Assembly (NCBI GenBank): GCA_003342815.1 | Contig: PTEX01000013.1 | Coordinates: 2,733,067 to 2,797,066 of the forward strand | Length of the DNA: 64,000 nucleotides | Direction: 5' to 3' | Source of the DNA: Eudromia elegans | Lineage: Eukaryota; Chordata; Aves; Tinamiformes; Tinamidae | Part shown: positions 39,124 to 51,765 of the stretch, one piece after another | Numbering within the stretch: the stretch's first letter is position 1 | How the letters are laid out: each line of letters opens with the position of its first letter | The notes under the pieces: model-generated | The model's database searches: none | The model's input: the letters and a program-made list of their open reading frames with translations, nothing else | Told to the model about the DNA's origin: nothing | Program-made: the position numbers and the translations under genes

Positions 39124-41201
39124 GTCAAGTTGATGTATCTTCCAATGCTGAATTACTTGCTCTTCCCCCTTAAAAACTTACCGAGCTCTATGAGAAATTA
39201 TGGGGACAGAGTGGAGGATAAAAAATCTCAACAATTTCCTGATTGGAGAATCAGGTACAATTAGGCCAAGACAGAACTTTCTGAAGATTGACCAAGCTAT
39301 GTGCTCCTTACTTAAAATCCAGCCAGGGGATTCTGGTTCTACTGCTACTTTCTCATTTCTTCACCATGTTGAAGCAAGGGAAGCCTTGCCAAAGCGCTGA
39401 CCTCAGTCGTACAGTAACCCGGCGGGCCGGCCTCCGGTTACTGAAGCAATTAAATCTATCAAGCTGCTCCTGCCGCTCTGGGGTTTGGTGGACTTTTGAC
39501 ATCCTGAAATAATTGTCTTTTGTATTCTCGATTTCCATAATGGTGAAAAATATCCTGCCGTGGTCTTCAGGTCGAAATGCAACTGGCATAACAAGGCTAT
39601 TGAGGCAGGGTGATGAGACACTGGAGAATCATAATTAGGGATTAGGTTGGGTTCTTACAAAGAGAGGCAATAAAATAAAACTTGGATCACTGGTGTTGTC
39701 CTAGCAAAGCCGCCGCTTGGGATTTGTGATGCAAAATGGCTCTTTGGGTCGTTTTGAGGACACAAGGAGAATAGCGTCTTGTTACACTCTCCCTAGTTTG
39801 TATTGGTGCTTCTCAAAAAGCACACTGGAGTTGTGTGAGTCCTACAGCAAACACCACGAAAATCTTGCCACGTAAAACAACCATTGCAGTTTTAAGGTGC
39901 TAAAAACATAAGCCATTTTAGACCTGTATATTTTCAATTGTGCCTAGGTTGAAACAAATCATGTTGCAAATTAAACATCAATTGTATTGAAATGCTGCCA
40001 CTAAAACTGACATTGACACTTCATAATTTGGTTTGGAGACCATTGTAAAAATGTCTAATCCTCCCGTATCACTGACTTGTCTGATTTGACTGAATCTAAT
40101 TGGCCAGAAACCCTCCACTTAATTCCTTTTCTCTTTGGTCATTCTCTTTTTGTCACCCTTTCACAATTATTTCCAGGAAGCTACTAGCCTCTGATGTCTC
40201 AATCCAAAAAATATTTAGTCAAAAAAAAAAAAAAAAGCCAATACTATCCACACCAGCTAAAAACCTAAGAAAAATAAGGTGTTCATTCTGAACAACCAGC
40301 TATGGTATCGCTTTGGTATCTCTTTTTATCTCCTCCTTTTCCTAATACTACTGTAGAGGATAAAAAGAAATGCCGGGGAATGCAAGAGCCCTTATGTTTG
40401 TCCATGCCCTGTGGATGTAACGCTAACTGCCAAGAACTCTGCAGTATGGCTGACTCCCACTGAAAATCCTTCCCGAGAAAGGTTCATCACTATTTCATCA
40501 CTCACAAAGCGAAGGGGAATGAAACCTAACACAAAGAGGAGTACTTCAGGAGCACTCTGCTTTACCAGAAAGCACGGCCAGAAGCCTCTGACACAGACCG
40601 TATAGGCGATCACCCTCCTGGCAAGGACACGGAGGTGTTCCTGCCTGACATACTGCTGCTGCGAGGGAGTTATCACAGCTACGTGCTCACACACAACACG
40701 GACTCAGCTTCTCTTCCTAGCTTGTGCTACTGATCCTAACACAACACTAACAAAAATGGATTAACTCCTTTGTTTCATGAAGCCAGGTTTATAGACTAGA
40801 CCAGAATTTCAGGTGTTTAGCTCTCTGAAAGAGATTTTGTTTTTAACCAAAGAGTTCCAGAGAAGTTGCAATTTATGTTTCTGACTTGCTTTTCAAGGAC
40901 TTCAACAGTTCTTGTGAGGTTTGGAAAATCAGTTGCAAGTTTTGGCACTGAAAGAGAATTGGATGTCTTGACCAACTAGTCTAACTTAGTCCCTGCTAAG
41001 ATGTACCGAAAACTTTCACCTTAACTCTTGTCTGCTCCCTGGTTCATCTTGCCCCGAAACATGCAGCAAAAGTTCTCTGTCAGTCTCTGCGACCTGGAGA
41101 ATATGCCACATATGTAGAAAACAATAATAATAAAAAACCCCAAAGTATATTTGCAGGATTAGAAGCCAAGGCACTAGGCTACACAGAAAAAATCAAATTA
41201 C

Positions 41202-41202
<1 letters not shown>

Positions 41203-41233
<31 letters not shown>

Positions 41234-41234
41234 N

Positions 41235-41264
<30 letters not shown>
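41203..41264. repeat. Poly(A) run with the window's only N
   Basis: Sixty-one A residues are broken only by N at 41234. The preceding base is C, and GGCAG follows. The true length is uncertain because homopolymers of this size are often misread or joined across a gap. Confidence 0.95.
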
Positions 41265-41268
<4 letters not shown>

Positions 41269-44200
41269 GAAAAGATACAAAAACGCCCTGTAAATCTGCA
41301 CTGCCCCGTTAGCTTCTGCCTCCTGCCATCAAGAAAGTGATAGTGAAGGAGTAGTGAAGGAGGCGGGCTGGCTAGAAAGCCAAGAAATCACCACCTCCAA
41401 CTGCATTAGCGACAATCCCCTTTCATTCCCAATTTGTTGTGTGTAAATGTCTGCAGGCTGAGCCGTCATCTTTGCACCGATAAGATGCACTGGATGTAAT
41501 CAGAAAGCGATGCTCACAGAACAACGCTTTTCTCAGCCAGACTGCAGCGCTTCTGCCGGAGGAACTGCAGTCTCAGCTTCCCCCTGGCCTCCCTCCCTCT
41601 CCCCCATCATTGCACATTTGCAAATAAGATTAGAAAATTTGAATGTGTTTCAGGATTGGAAGAGAAATACTTAATAAATGTATACACCAGTGCACAGCCC
41701 TCCCACACACAGCCATGCAATTTGCTTAAGAGGAAGTCAGGCAGCTGTCTAGGCTGTCCTGAATAAAGCGGAAGTGTCTGAGGAATGCATAGGAAGAAAT
41801 CTGAAAATAGGGGTTAGAGACATTGGGTATACATCTTCAAGTGTGTGTTAGGATAAATTAGCACAGAGGTTTCTAAACTTTGGCTGCTATTACTTTCCAG
41901 CCACGGAGCAGTAACGAAGCAATTACAAGTCGCCCTCTCTTTAGAAACTCTCCTGTCCCAAGACTGCATTCTATCGAGTAGGTCTGTTCCCTAAGAAACT
42001 GCATTCTCCTTCTGCAGCTTTAAGAAAGTGAGAACTGCCCAGAAGCTCGCTTCTGCAATAACATACAATTCTGTGAGTATTAATGTTTAGAACAATCACA
42101 CTAGGAAAGGAGAGAGTCTTGAATCAAATGCCTGGATCCAAATGTCTGAGGCTGGAGGATGATCAGAAAGCAGACTCCACTTGCTGAAACTTCTGGCTAA
42201 AATGAAAAGGGAAATTGTCTGGTCTCTTTTAGGAAAAAAGAGAAAAAGAAAAAACCACACAAAAACAAAGCCCAAATGCATTTTGTCCCCACTCTGATTC
42301 CGGTAGATACTCAAAACTTATCTTCCGTCACTGCCAGCCCTAGACTATTACATCTGCTGTGTGAGTAATGCATCACATTACACTGCTAGGCAGAGTAAAT
42401 GACTAATGGACCCTCCTATTCCTGCCCAAAGCAGCAGAGTACAGATGGGATCAAGTAATCGCTCAGGCCGGACTTAGCGTGACCAATGCGGAATGATCCT
42501 GTCCCTCAAAATGAACACAGCAATCTCCCCAAGTTCTGTGTGCAAGATTAGCTATTTGCCTGCTTGCAAAAACTGAAGTAAAAGAGAAACTGGGTCAGCT
42601 AGCATGTAGCATGTAAATACTTGCAAGTCTCTCTCAGATGTGCAGTGCTCCGAGTTTGCTTTCGGATGCTCCCTTTAAGATTGCTCGGAAATGAATCTGC
42701 TGAAGAGAAATTCCACAGCAAAACCTCACCAGACTCTCCGCTTTTCCTAAGTCTTTTTAGGCACTTGGCTTGCTCTCACCCTTCCAGCTGAAACACAGCG
42801 GCTTGAGCAATGCAAACAACACTAATGCATCACAGAAGCGTTGTTTTCAGGTCTGCATTTTGAGCTGTTGAGCAATGTTTAATTGAGGTAAGAGCTACAA
42901 ATGCTGATCTTCGCATGCTAGAGCAGCTTTCAGGCATATACAAATCTCCCCTGCATTTCAGAAAGTCAGAAAGGTTTGACCCCAATTCTTTTTTTCAAAG
43001 TCCTATTCACACGTCTCCTTTCATGCAGAGAAGCTGAAAGGGAAGGTAAACACAAACTGCACTGCTATCTTTGCTTCTCAGTGAAGACATCCTAATCTCA
43101 TGGCAGGCTAAAATGCACGGTGGGAAGAATCAGCAGAACTGCTTTCCTTCCCAAGCAGAATCCCCCTGGGATATCACTGCTGATGACACAGTGCTGCAAT
43201 TGTACTGGTGAGAGAGAAAACACCTCTCCACAAGTAAACCCAGCAGCCTTGCCCGCTGCTCTGCTATGAGAATGGGTCCCTCGCTGCTGAGCCTTGTGCC
43301 ACCACAGAGGTCCTGTCCTTTCCTGGTGGGAACTGCCAGATCCTTTTCTGCTGAGAAGATATTGGACAAGCTGGCTGGAAAGCTGCTGCATCCATCAACA
43401 GGTATCTGGACCACTTATAAAATTACCGAAGTCTCTGAGGAATCTGAGTACTGTTTTGTCTCCACTGAAAGCAATTTCACCACTTTCAATAGGCCCAAGA
43501 TTTTACCTCCACACCTGCAAACATAGAGAGATTTTTCACACAAGAGACAACTGTCCTCAGGCTCTGCCTCACGCTCTCTGTTCCTCTGGGTTGCCAACAA
43601 AAGGTCCTTTGGCTTTCAGCGGTTATTCTGTGAACAGTCAAGGAAGAAGAACTCCTTTCAAATCACCATCAGGATCCTTTGAATGAAATCCCAGATTATC
43701 ATGTATCACCACTGAAATCAAATATGTAAATAGATGTGTGTTGTGTTTGGAAAATTCTCAGGTATGTACTTTGCTATTCTGCTTACACTGGAATGCAAGA
43801 AAAATACTCATAGTGTCTTTCATCTCTCTCCATGAAGTGCTGCTCCTCTTTCAGCTAGGAATCATAAGCAAAAATTGCAAGTACAGTCTCCTATCTCTTA
43901 AAAAATGTGTCCTCATCAGGGAATACAAACCAGCCTTCCCCAATGGCAAAGCATGTCTTTCAACTTGCCTGAAACGTGAGGCTGAGCGTTTGTGATTGCA
44001 GTTCCTTCACTCACGTAAAATGGATTAGTCTTCTATCATTCACACGACTCACTAGCAATTTTCCTCACAACAAAGCCAAGGACCTTCTCGTTCTTTCATT
44101 CCACAGCCTCTTTTTTTCCCTGGTTGTGTACTGGTAATAACTTCAAAAGCAACCTGTAACAAGAGACTTGGTTGGATGAAGGAACAGCTGCGAGCACAAG

Positions 44201-44759
44201 TCCAGCTGCATCGCTTGTAAATCGGACTGCTTTAAACAGGGACTTTGGGGCACTGACTGCAGTGGTTAAAGACCTGAGCAGCCACCATCCTCCTCCTCTC
44301 TAAACCAAGCAGCTTCTAATTTTTATGTAATAAAATACCTTCCCCTTTCTTACCAACAACAAACTACGTGGAAGGTAAGATGTGTGTTTCTGTTTAAGAA
44401 ATAGACTATATATGTTCTTTTTTTCTAAAAAATAAATTCCTCTTTTTGGCGTGTTTCCGATGAATTTCACATACAATGATGCTTTGCCAGCTGGATTAAA
44501 ACTTACTTCACGGTGTTATCTCAGCGCCAATTTCCTAATGAGCTATATTTAAATATGTATGTATTGTGCAGACATACTTTTATTGAATCCATCAGGCTCC
44601 ATGAAGCCCTTACTTCTCTGAGGAACCCCCTCTTCCCTTCAGTATGGAAGAAAGGCTCTCGGCATACACCTACGTATAGCTGCATGTGCTCTGCATGTCT
44701 CTCTCTCCACAGCCCTAGGACTCCTGCAGGCTCTAAGCCCGAGGTCAGCGCCAGGCACG

Positions 44760-45075
44760 TGGGAACGGGGGAATCTTAACAGCTTTGGTGGGAACCTGCC
44801 GCAGATGGACAGGACGCACCTGCACTCGGAGACGGCGCTCGGGTGCCAAGGGGGCCGCTCGGGCCCGCTCGGAGGCAGCAGGAATGCGCTCCTCAGCACA
44901 CGGCACCGGGTGCTAACAGGATTTGTCACCAGCGCTCAGTAATAAACCGAAAACTCTACACATGAGTCAGGCAAAGAAAGCGGCGCTCCTCTGGCTGCGG
45001 CCAGCGCTCCTCGAGCACACTCGGGACAGCCAGGGACACTTCTCATCGAGTGCCGACTCCCCGGCGCTGTGACCA
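44760..45075. promoter_or_regulatory. CpG-rich island-like segment in intron 1
   Basis: I count about 26 CpGs in roughly 310 bp, far denser than nearby DNA, with recurrent GCGCT motifs. A consensus AP-1 site, TGAGTCA, is at 44963-44969. No coding exon resembling TGFB2 exon 1 is found in any minus-strand frame. It may be an internal enhancer or alternative promoter; this is inference from composition only. Confidence 0.4.
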
Positions 45076-47274
45076 TGAGACTATGCTCAGAGCTGGGAAG
45101 AAGACTCGCCAGGAGGGTGCAAGAGTCATCTCAGGGAAACCTCAAAAATAACAGACTCCCTTCAGGGCATCTGGGACCAGAAGACAATCCTATGCTCCTT
45201 TTCTCCTGCAATGAACATAGCTTCAGAGGCTTGCACTGGAGCGGAACACATAAGCGTTGTGCCCTGGTATAAGCACTTGAAGCGTGTCTCCAAGGGAGGA
45301 TGTCACCCACCATCAGCATCTACAGGATGCCAGCCCCAAAGGCCAGAGAGGTGAAACCAGCACACAGCTTCTTTTCCTCTCAGAACCTGAAGTCCTCGGT
45401 TCTTTTGGTCAGGTGGCCATGCCAACATATAATACTATCCCTGTCCTGCAGACACAGGCAAGCTGTGCTTAGCTGTACACGCGTGTGTTTGCAGAATTTG
45501 GCTGTTCAGTAGCGAGTTCTGTAAAGCTGGTAACTCTGAGAGCAAACGTGCTCATCGCAGGCTCCGACTTGTGCCTGTGAGCGCCGGATGCCTTGAACGG
45601 TGCTTTAAACCCCTGCATATACATCTGCATTTTAATTTTCAACGTAAAAGGGCCTTTAATCACAAGTATTGCTATGAAACCATGAGAATGCCAGGAAACC
45701 TCTTGAATCTATCCTCAAGATTATACATCGCCACAGTGATGCAACACTGTAGACAAAGCCACTTTACAAAACATGTACCACTGCAGAGGGAAGCTGTGCT
45801 GGGGAGGAAAAAAATGGAAAACATTTTGAATTATTTAAAGAACTACTAGGAAAACTTTCCCCAAATCCAATTTTCTCCAACAGTGTCACAACAACCACAA
45901 AGCCGTCATACATGACAAACTTAGTGGTGTTGAAACCCAGAAAATGGCAATGAAAAGACATTCCCAGGCTATTTCACAATTCAGTTCAAACTATTCGCAC
46001 TGCTGTATTTAAGGGTTTCTCTACCTTAGCACAGAGTAATTCAGATCTCTATTTTTTATATTTTTTTCATGTCAAATGTTTTATTTTCCCCGTATTCTTT
46101 TTTTCGGGGTGGTTTAACTATCTAGAAATGAATGTATGCGAGACAAGTGATCCAATCAGTCTGAGTCTTCAGTAGAATAGCAGGGAAGAAGCCTACCACA
46201 CCGATCCACAAAAAAGCCAAAGCATTTATTCATCTTAAATATAGTCCCGGTGCAATCAGCTTAAGAGCTTTCCTAAATAGCCTTGGGCTTAAAAGCCTTC
46301 CTGCATTAGAGCCCTTTGCAGTAAAGGAAAATGGCATGAATTTATTTCTCATAAAATTCCTCAGATTGAGAGCCCACAAGATCAAATCTTGTTGCATCTG
46401 AGTCTAGCAATGTGATTTTCCCTGCTGCTTTCCCAACCTACCTAACATCTGTGCTCTGGAAAGAACTCCGCTGCGTAGGAGTAAGAGAGGATGCTCGTTT
46501 TCATGCCTGTGCTGTTAGTGGCTTTCCTGTTCAAACTACCAGTGGGGGAGATGAAAACGAGTGTCAGCTTTTTGTGCATATTGAAAGATTTACCCTACTA
46601 GCCTGAGCTTATTCCACTCATGTCAAAACAGCTAATATACAGGCACCTGCTAGTAATGCTCTCCAGACTTCCCCAGTCTGGGTTAAATTTCAGTTGAAAA
46701 AAAGCCGCCCTGTATCACAAAATACTTTTCATTTTCAAGCAGGAAGACAGTATTGTTTCAACTGAAAAAAAGATGTTAACAGAGATCTCTTGTGTGGAGA
46801 TCAAATTAAATAGTGTATATCAAATAAGAGCATACTGCAAACAGTGTCCTAAGTTGCTTTCCCTGTTAACCTGAAACTTAGAAGTGCTGGTGTCCTACCA
46901 CCATAGGACAGAGGAGGGTAAAGCCCTGCCCCTAACCTGCCACTGCAGACCACTGCATCAGGTGGTTTATCTTAGAACTGCTGTTTTCTGAACAGATTGT
47001 GATTTATCCTCTCCCTCTCTCCGTTTGCCTACTTACACAACCCCCATGACCACATTTTAAAGCGCACGTCTACCATTCATCGCAGTTGGTGGTAGCTCTT
47101 TTGGTTCTGCTGCCTCATCTCACTTGGAGCTCTCCCATCATTTCATTCCTTTAAACCACTGAGCCATTTCCCCACTTTAATTAGTCCCTTAAAACTTTCC
47201 TTTCTCTTTAAGCTTATGATTATTCTTTCATTAGAGATTTTCGTAGTGCCCTGTAAGCAGAAAAAGAAAGATTA

Positions 47275-47288
47275 AAAAAAAAAAAAAA
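47275..47288. repeat. Poly(A) run
   Basis: About 14 A residues followed by CAAAAACC in intron 1. Confidence 0.8.
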
Positions 47289-49259
47289 CAAAAACCCCGA
47301 AACAAAAAACTGATTACACTGTTAAGTTCTGTACAATGGAATATAAGTACAACTTTTAAGAAACAGCCAATGCACAGCTTGCTAAAAAGAATAGAACTGA
47401 ATATACAATCACGGAATATACAAAATTAAACAGGCTTCTAGAAATGAAGGTCGCCTGTGAAAGCAGTTTCCATGTCTATGGTTTTAATTACCACATAAAT
47501 GAATGGAAAACAAGATTAAGGAATTTGCACGATTGTAACACATCCCATTTGGAATTAGAGCATTTCTTTCAGCACAAAGGCATAATCAAATAAAATCCAC
47601 CTGAGCGGGAGCCAATTTCTCCTGATATTCCAGTTTGGTAGGCAAGAATCTGAAATCACTCTCCAGCAGCATTCAAATGGGACTGAAACACAGAGTTTGT
47701 GGGTGATTTTGCCAATCTCCTCCATCTCCTCTCCAGCTTTGGATTTTACAATTTGCTCAACTCAAAAATGTTTATGAGTTCCAGTCATTTGGCCCCAGCT
47801 CATTTACTAGCTCTGTTTGTAAACAAGCTTTCAAGTGCTGATTGAGCCATGGAACGTGATCTCCAGCAGCAGCAGGAGTCTTGTGACTAGACAAAGCCCT
47901 GTAGATACAAAAGCAAAGCGTTCAGAGGGGCAAAAACTACTGTTGTGTTGCTGTGTTGGCAAATGTGCCCAGAGTCTTGCACATTCCCCTCCAAGCCAAG
48001 GCAGGTTTTCATCCATGGCTGGAGTAGGCCTTTCATTTTTCCCTTTCCTTTTTCTGTTTTTCATTTACAGCCATGCGCCGCGATTTTAGCCTGAATAAAT
48101 TGCCCGTGAGTGACTGTTCTTCACACTGCCTTCATCTAAGTCAGTTACCCAGGAAGAATTTGGCAAGATGGACCAGCTCATTCAAGCTTTTCTTCCTTGA
48201 GCTTAAAATCTTCCCGAATCCCCACTCCGTCACAGGCCTGCTCTTCATCTCCAGCTGAACTGAAATCTGGTAAATATTACACCGACAAGGTAACAGGTCT
48301 GGAATGTGAAGCATCTAAAGCCCAGCATAGTCTCCTCTTGGCACCTCAATGTATATACTTTGTTGCCTAGTGCCAAACAGTATTTGACTGGCTTTATTCA
48401 ATTCAAATAAAGATATTAAATCCTAGGACTGTATAAACATTGTTTACCAATGAAAACTATAGTTAAAAGAAATGCCTTCCTAAGGGAAGCAAAGGCCACT
48501 TGCCTTTTTTGAGTCTCTGAAGAGTTGCATCTCGAATAACCCTTTCCACCTGGGATGCAGAAGCACATGCAAACATTTTCGGTACCAAGACAGTTGAAGG
48601 AAGATTGACCTGTTGTGCTTTTCTTCCCATTGCTTCCCTTGTGACATTTTCACCAGCACAACAGCAAGGACCTGAACCTGAAAATCTCCAATGATTTGTA
48701 ACCTCAAACTTCAAATATTTCTTAGGTGTTAGCTCAGACTTAGAGAGACTCCCGTCTTTTCCTGACACAAAGAGGCTCAGAGCAGCCAAGGGGGTGGTTA
48801 AGCTGCACTGTGTCACTTTGCATTGCACACAGGTGACTGCTGCCCATCTCTTTCCATGCTATCTACACTCCTGCAGGCACGGAGATGTGAAACAAGCCTT
48901 CTACAAAACCACGATCACTTTGATGACTGTGCAAAAAATAACAGCTACTGAAGCGGTACCAGAGCCTCAGCTCTCTATCAGACATATGGAAAACATCGTG
49001 TGTTTTTAATCAATGGCTCTACTTCAGTCACTTGTTGATACCAGATCTGGAACTGAGGAGCTCTGGACCTACATGCAGGTTTCACCACTTCAAAATATAA
49101 AACAGAATCCAAAAGACACCAGCACTCAGCGCAGATGCTTATGGAAGAACCTCTGACCAATGGCTTACCATTGCCTCTCCAACTCACTGGTTTTGTTCAA
49201 ACATTTTTTAACCTAATGCTAGAAATGTTCTGAATACTGATGACAGGAATTGATTTACT

Positions 49260-49293
49260 CTGACAGTCAGTAGATATTCTGACAGTCAGTAGA
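49260..49293. repeat. Tandem duplication, 15-bp unit
   Basis: CTGACAGTCAGTAGA is at 49260-49274 and 49279-49293, a 19-bp period. Each unit contains the short palindrome CTGACAGTCAG in near form. Confidence 0.95.
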
Positions 49294-49787
49294 CTGGTGT
49301 TTTTTACTTAAAGACACAATTTTCATGTCTAGTCTAAGCTATGGTCTCCAGTCTTACTGGCCCAAGCACAGCAATAGAGTAAATAATGCTGTTGTGAACA
49401 AGTGAGAGCCTCGCCAGCATGCTTCAAAATCATGAAAAGCAAAAAAAAGAAAAAAATTGTTTTGCCAAAACACTATAGTCAAGTATTTGAACTTTTCAAG
49501 TTCTAATGTTTGTCACTGCTATTACAAAACTTAGCCATTTCCGACAGTTTTGTTTTAAAAAAAAAAGATCATTTTTCTGAAACATTTCAGGTTAACATAG
49601 TGTACGATGTCCTAGACAGCTTTTTAAGCTTTAAAACCATCCTGTTTCAAATATTGGTTAATGTAAATCTGGAAAGTTGCCTTGTCTAGAGTAAAATCAT
49701 ACACAGATTGAAAAAAGATTAAGTCTTTGTTACAATATATGCACTTCTTTTATTTTAACCTCCTGCTGCCTGGACTATGCTATATGC

Positions 49788-49841
49788 TATAGTTTACTGT
49801 AATAAATGTATAGTTTACTGTAATGCTATAGTTTACTGTAA
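49788..49841. repeat. Three copies of a 15-bp unit
   Basis: TATAGTTTACTGTAA occurs exactly at 49788-49802, 49809-49823 and 49827-49841, with spacers of six and three bases. Confidence 0.95.
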
Positions 49842-50585
49842 CGACCACCATGGCAGCATGCACTGTCTGTTAGTGACACCCAGAGCAAAATGGGCATTGC
49901 AGACACTCAACTGTCACCTTGCAGCACGGCCCTTCCTTGAGGCAGGTTAACACGTTGGAGGTCCTGCAGCAGCAAAGGACACAAGTTCACAGAGCAACGA
50001 GCACTCGGCTCCTGTCTGCGCTGTTCATAACAGAGTTTTCCGGTTTGTAGGGCTAGTCTAGCTTTTTTGGATCTTGCTGAAGCAGCTAAAAGGATCCGAC
50101 TGGGTTTTCCAAAGCGTGTAACAAATGTTCTTCACCAAGGCACTACAACTATCAGTCACTCAGGAGTGTGGTTACCTGATTCACAACCATCTACAGAGGA
50201 CTGGCTTTTAGAGGTGTTTTACCAAGATTGAGGTCTTTTTCTTTTTCTTTTTCTGAGTGGTTTTCTGTGTGTTTCTAGGTAATACAGCATGCTGACCAAA
50301 TCTTGACACGCGGAGGGAGATGGCGTGCCATGGCAATAAAATTGCAGTGTGGAACAGCACAGAGGCATCTGCTCAACTATTTTCCTCCCTCTAACTCCAC
50401 CTGAATCTTCATCATTTTTGTTTTGCTTATCCACTCTGTCCTCCTCTGAGCAACAATTAAAAGAAATAAATAAAAAACAAGAAAGAAAAAAAACCCCCGT
50501 AACTTCATATTTGCAAGCAACAATCTTGCTGCTGTCCTGAGCAGGCGTATGTGCTTGAGACACAACCCTCTAGAGAAAGAGGCAT

Positions 50586-50625
50586 GTATATATATTCACA
50601 CACACACAAACATATATATATTCAT
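50586..50625. repeat. TA/CA simple sequence
   Basis: Mixed (TA)n and (CA)n on the plus strand, with TATATATATTC occurring on both sides of a CACACACACA core. Confidence 0.85.
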
Positions 50626-51733
50626 ATGAAGAAAGGAAAAAAATAAAAGCATATATATTTCAGACTGAGAAGATGATATCCAAAATAATATTAGAAAAAG
50701 ATGTTCTGACCATTTATGATTCAGAGGGATCCAAAACTAACGCAGACTCCAGACAGAGATCACATAAAGAGCAAAATCTCCATAAACTGCATCACACAAC
50801 ACCATGACTGCGATAATGAATAGGGATAGCAATTACAGAGTGAATGTCTGCAATTCTTAGAGATCAAAACAGACTAGGAATGCATCAGCAGCTCCTCGGA
50901 ATAAGCTGCAGAATGAATTATGTGCAAACACATTAGTTCAAAGGAGTGTGAAAACTACAGGGCTCTCCAGAGCAGGCTATAAATTTCCTGCTGTATGTGC
51001 ATTATAGGTCATTCCTATTCCTAGGGTGATCGACATAGACCCACAGAGCAGGATTCCAGTTATATTAATTCTTCAGTCACTGTGGCTCAAATTACTTGGG
51101 ATACCTACAATTCTTAAGAACTTATGCAAAGGAACCCCAACACTGGGAATGATGCTGTGGAACAGGGAATAGTCCAGATGGCTTCTGGTCGCACTTGGAT
51201 TTCTTTGTTTTTTAATTAATCGTTGTACACCCTGGAGGCAGAGTCCACCGAAGTGCTATATGTCACTGGGAAATATCATACAGATTTACAAGCAGCACAG
51301 TATGTTTCAGGAGTGTTCTAGCTCTACCCAACCCAAGGTTGCTCTGCTATCAAGATGAAGGGCTCCGCATCTCAGAGGTGGGACTTCTGAACTCATGTTG
51401 AGACATCTACATGAGGAACATGACAATTATTACACCCATTACAAGGGTGTGATGCCTTTTACCCAGTCCGATATATCTGACATATGTAAGATAACACAAG
51501 GATGACACTTTCCAGGATGAACTACCAAAAACTTCAGCTAATCACACCACAGTTAAGTCACATAACAACATGGAAGGATGTGCCATTTTTACATTTGCAC
51601 TAAATGTCAAGAGTTCCTTTTATATGCACAAACAGAAAGAGCAAAGCAAAATAAAAATAATTGTAAACAGTAAAACAACTGAGAAAATAATCCAAAATAC
51701 TATTTAAATAGAAAGGAAGTAAGTCTTTTCCTT

Positions 51734-51765
51734 AAAAAAATTTAAAAAAAAGAAAAAAAAAAAAA
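51734..51765. repeat. A-rich tract
   Basis: Runs of A interrupted by TTT and one G, on the plus strand in intron 1. Confidence 0.85.

Noticed and set aside
44639-44929. GC-rich minus-strand frame considered as TGFB2 exon 1
   Set aside because: It contains neither a signal peptide nor the conserved N-terminal LAP motifs, and no suitable donor in phase.
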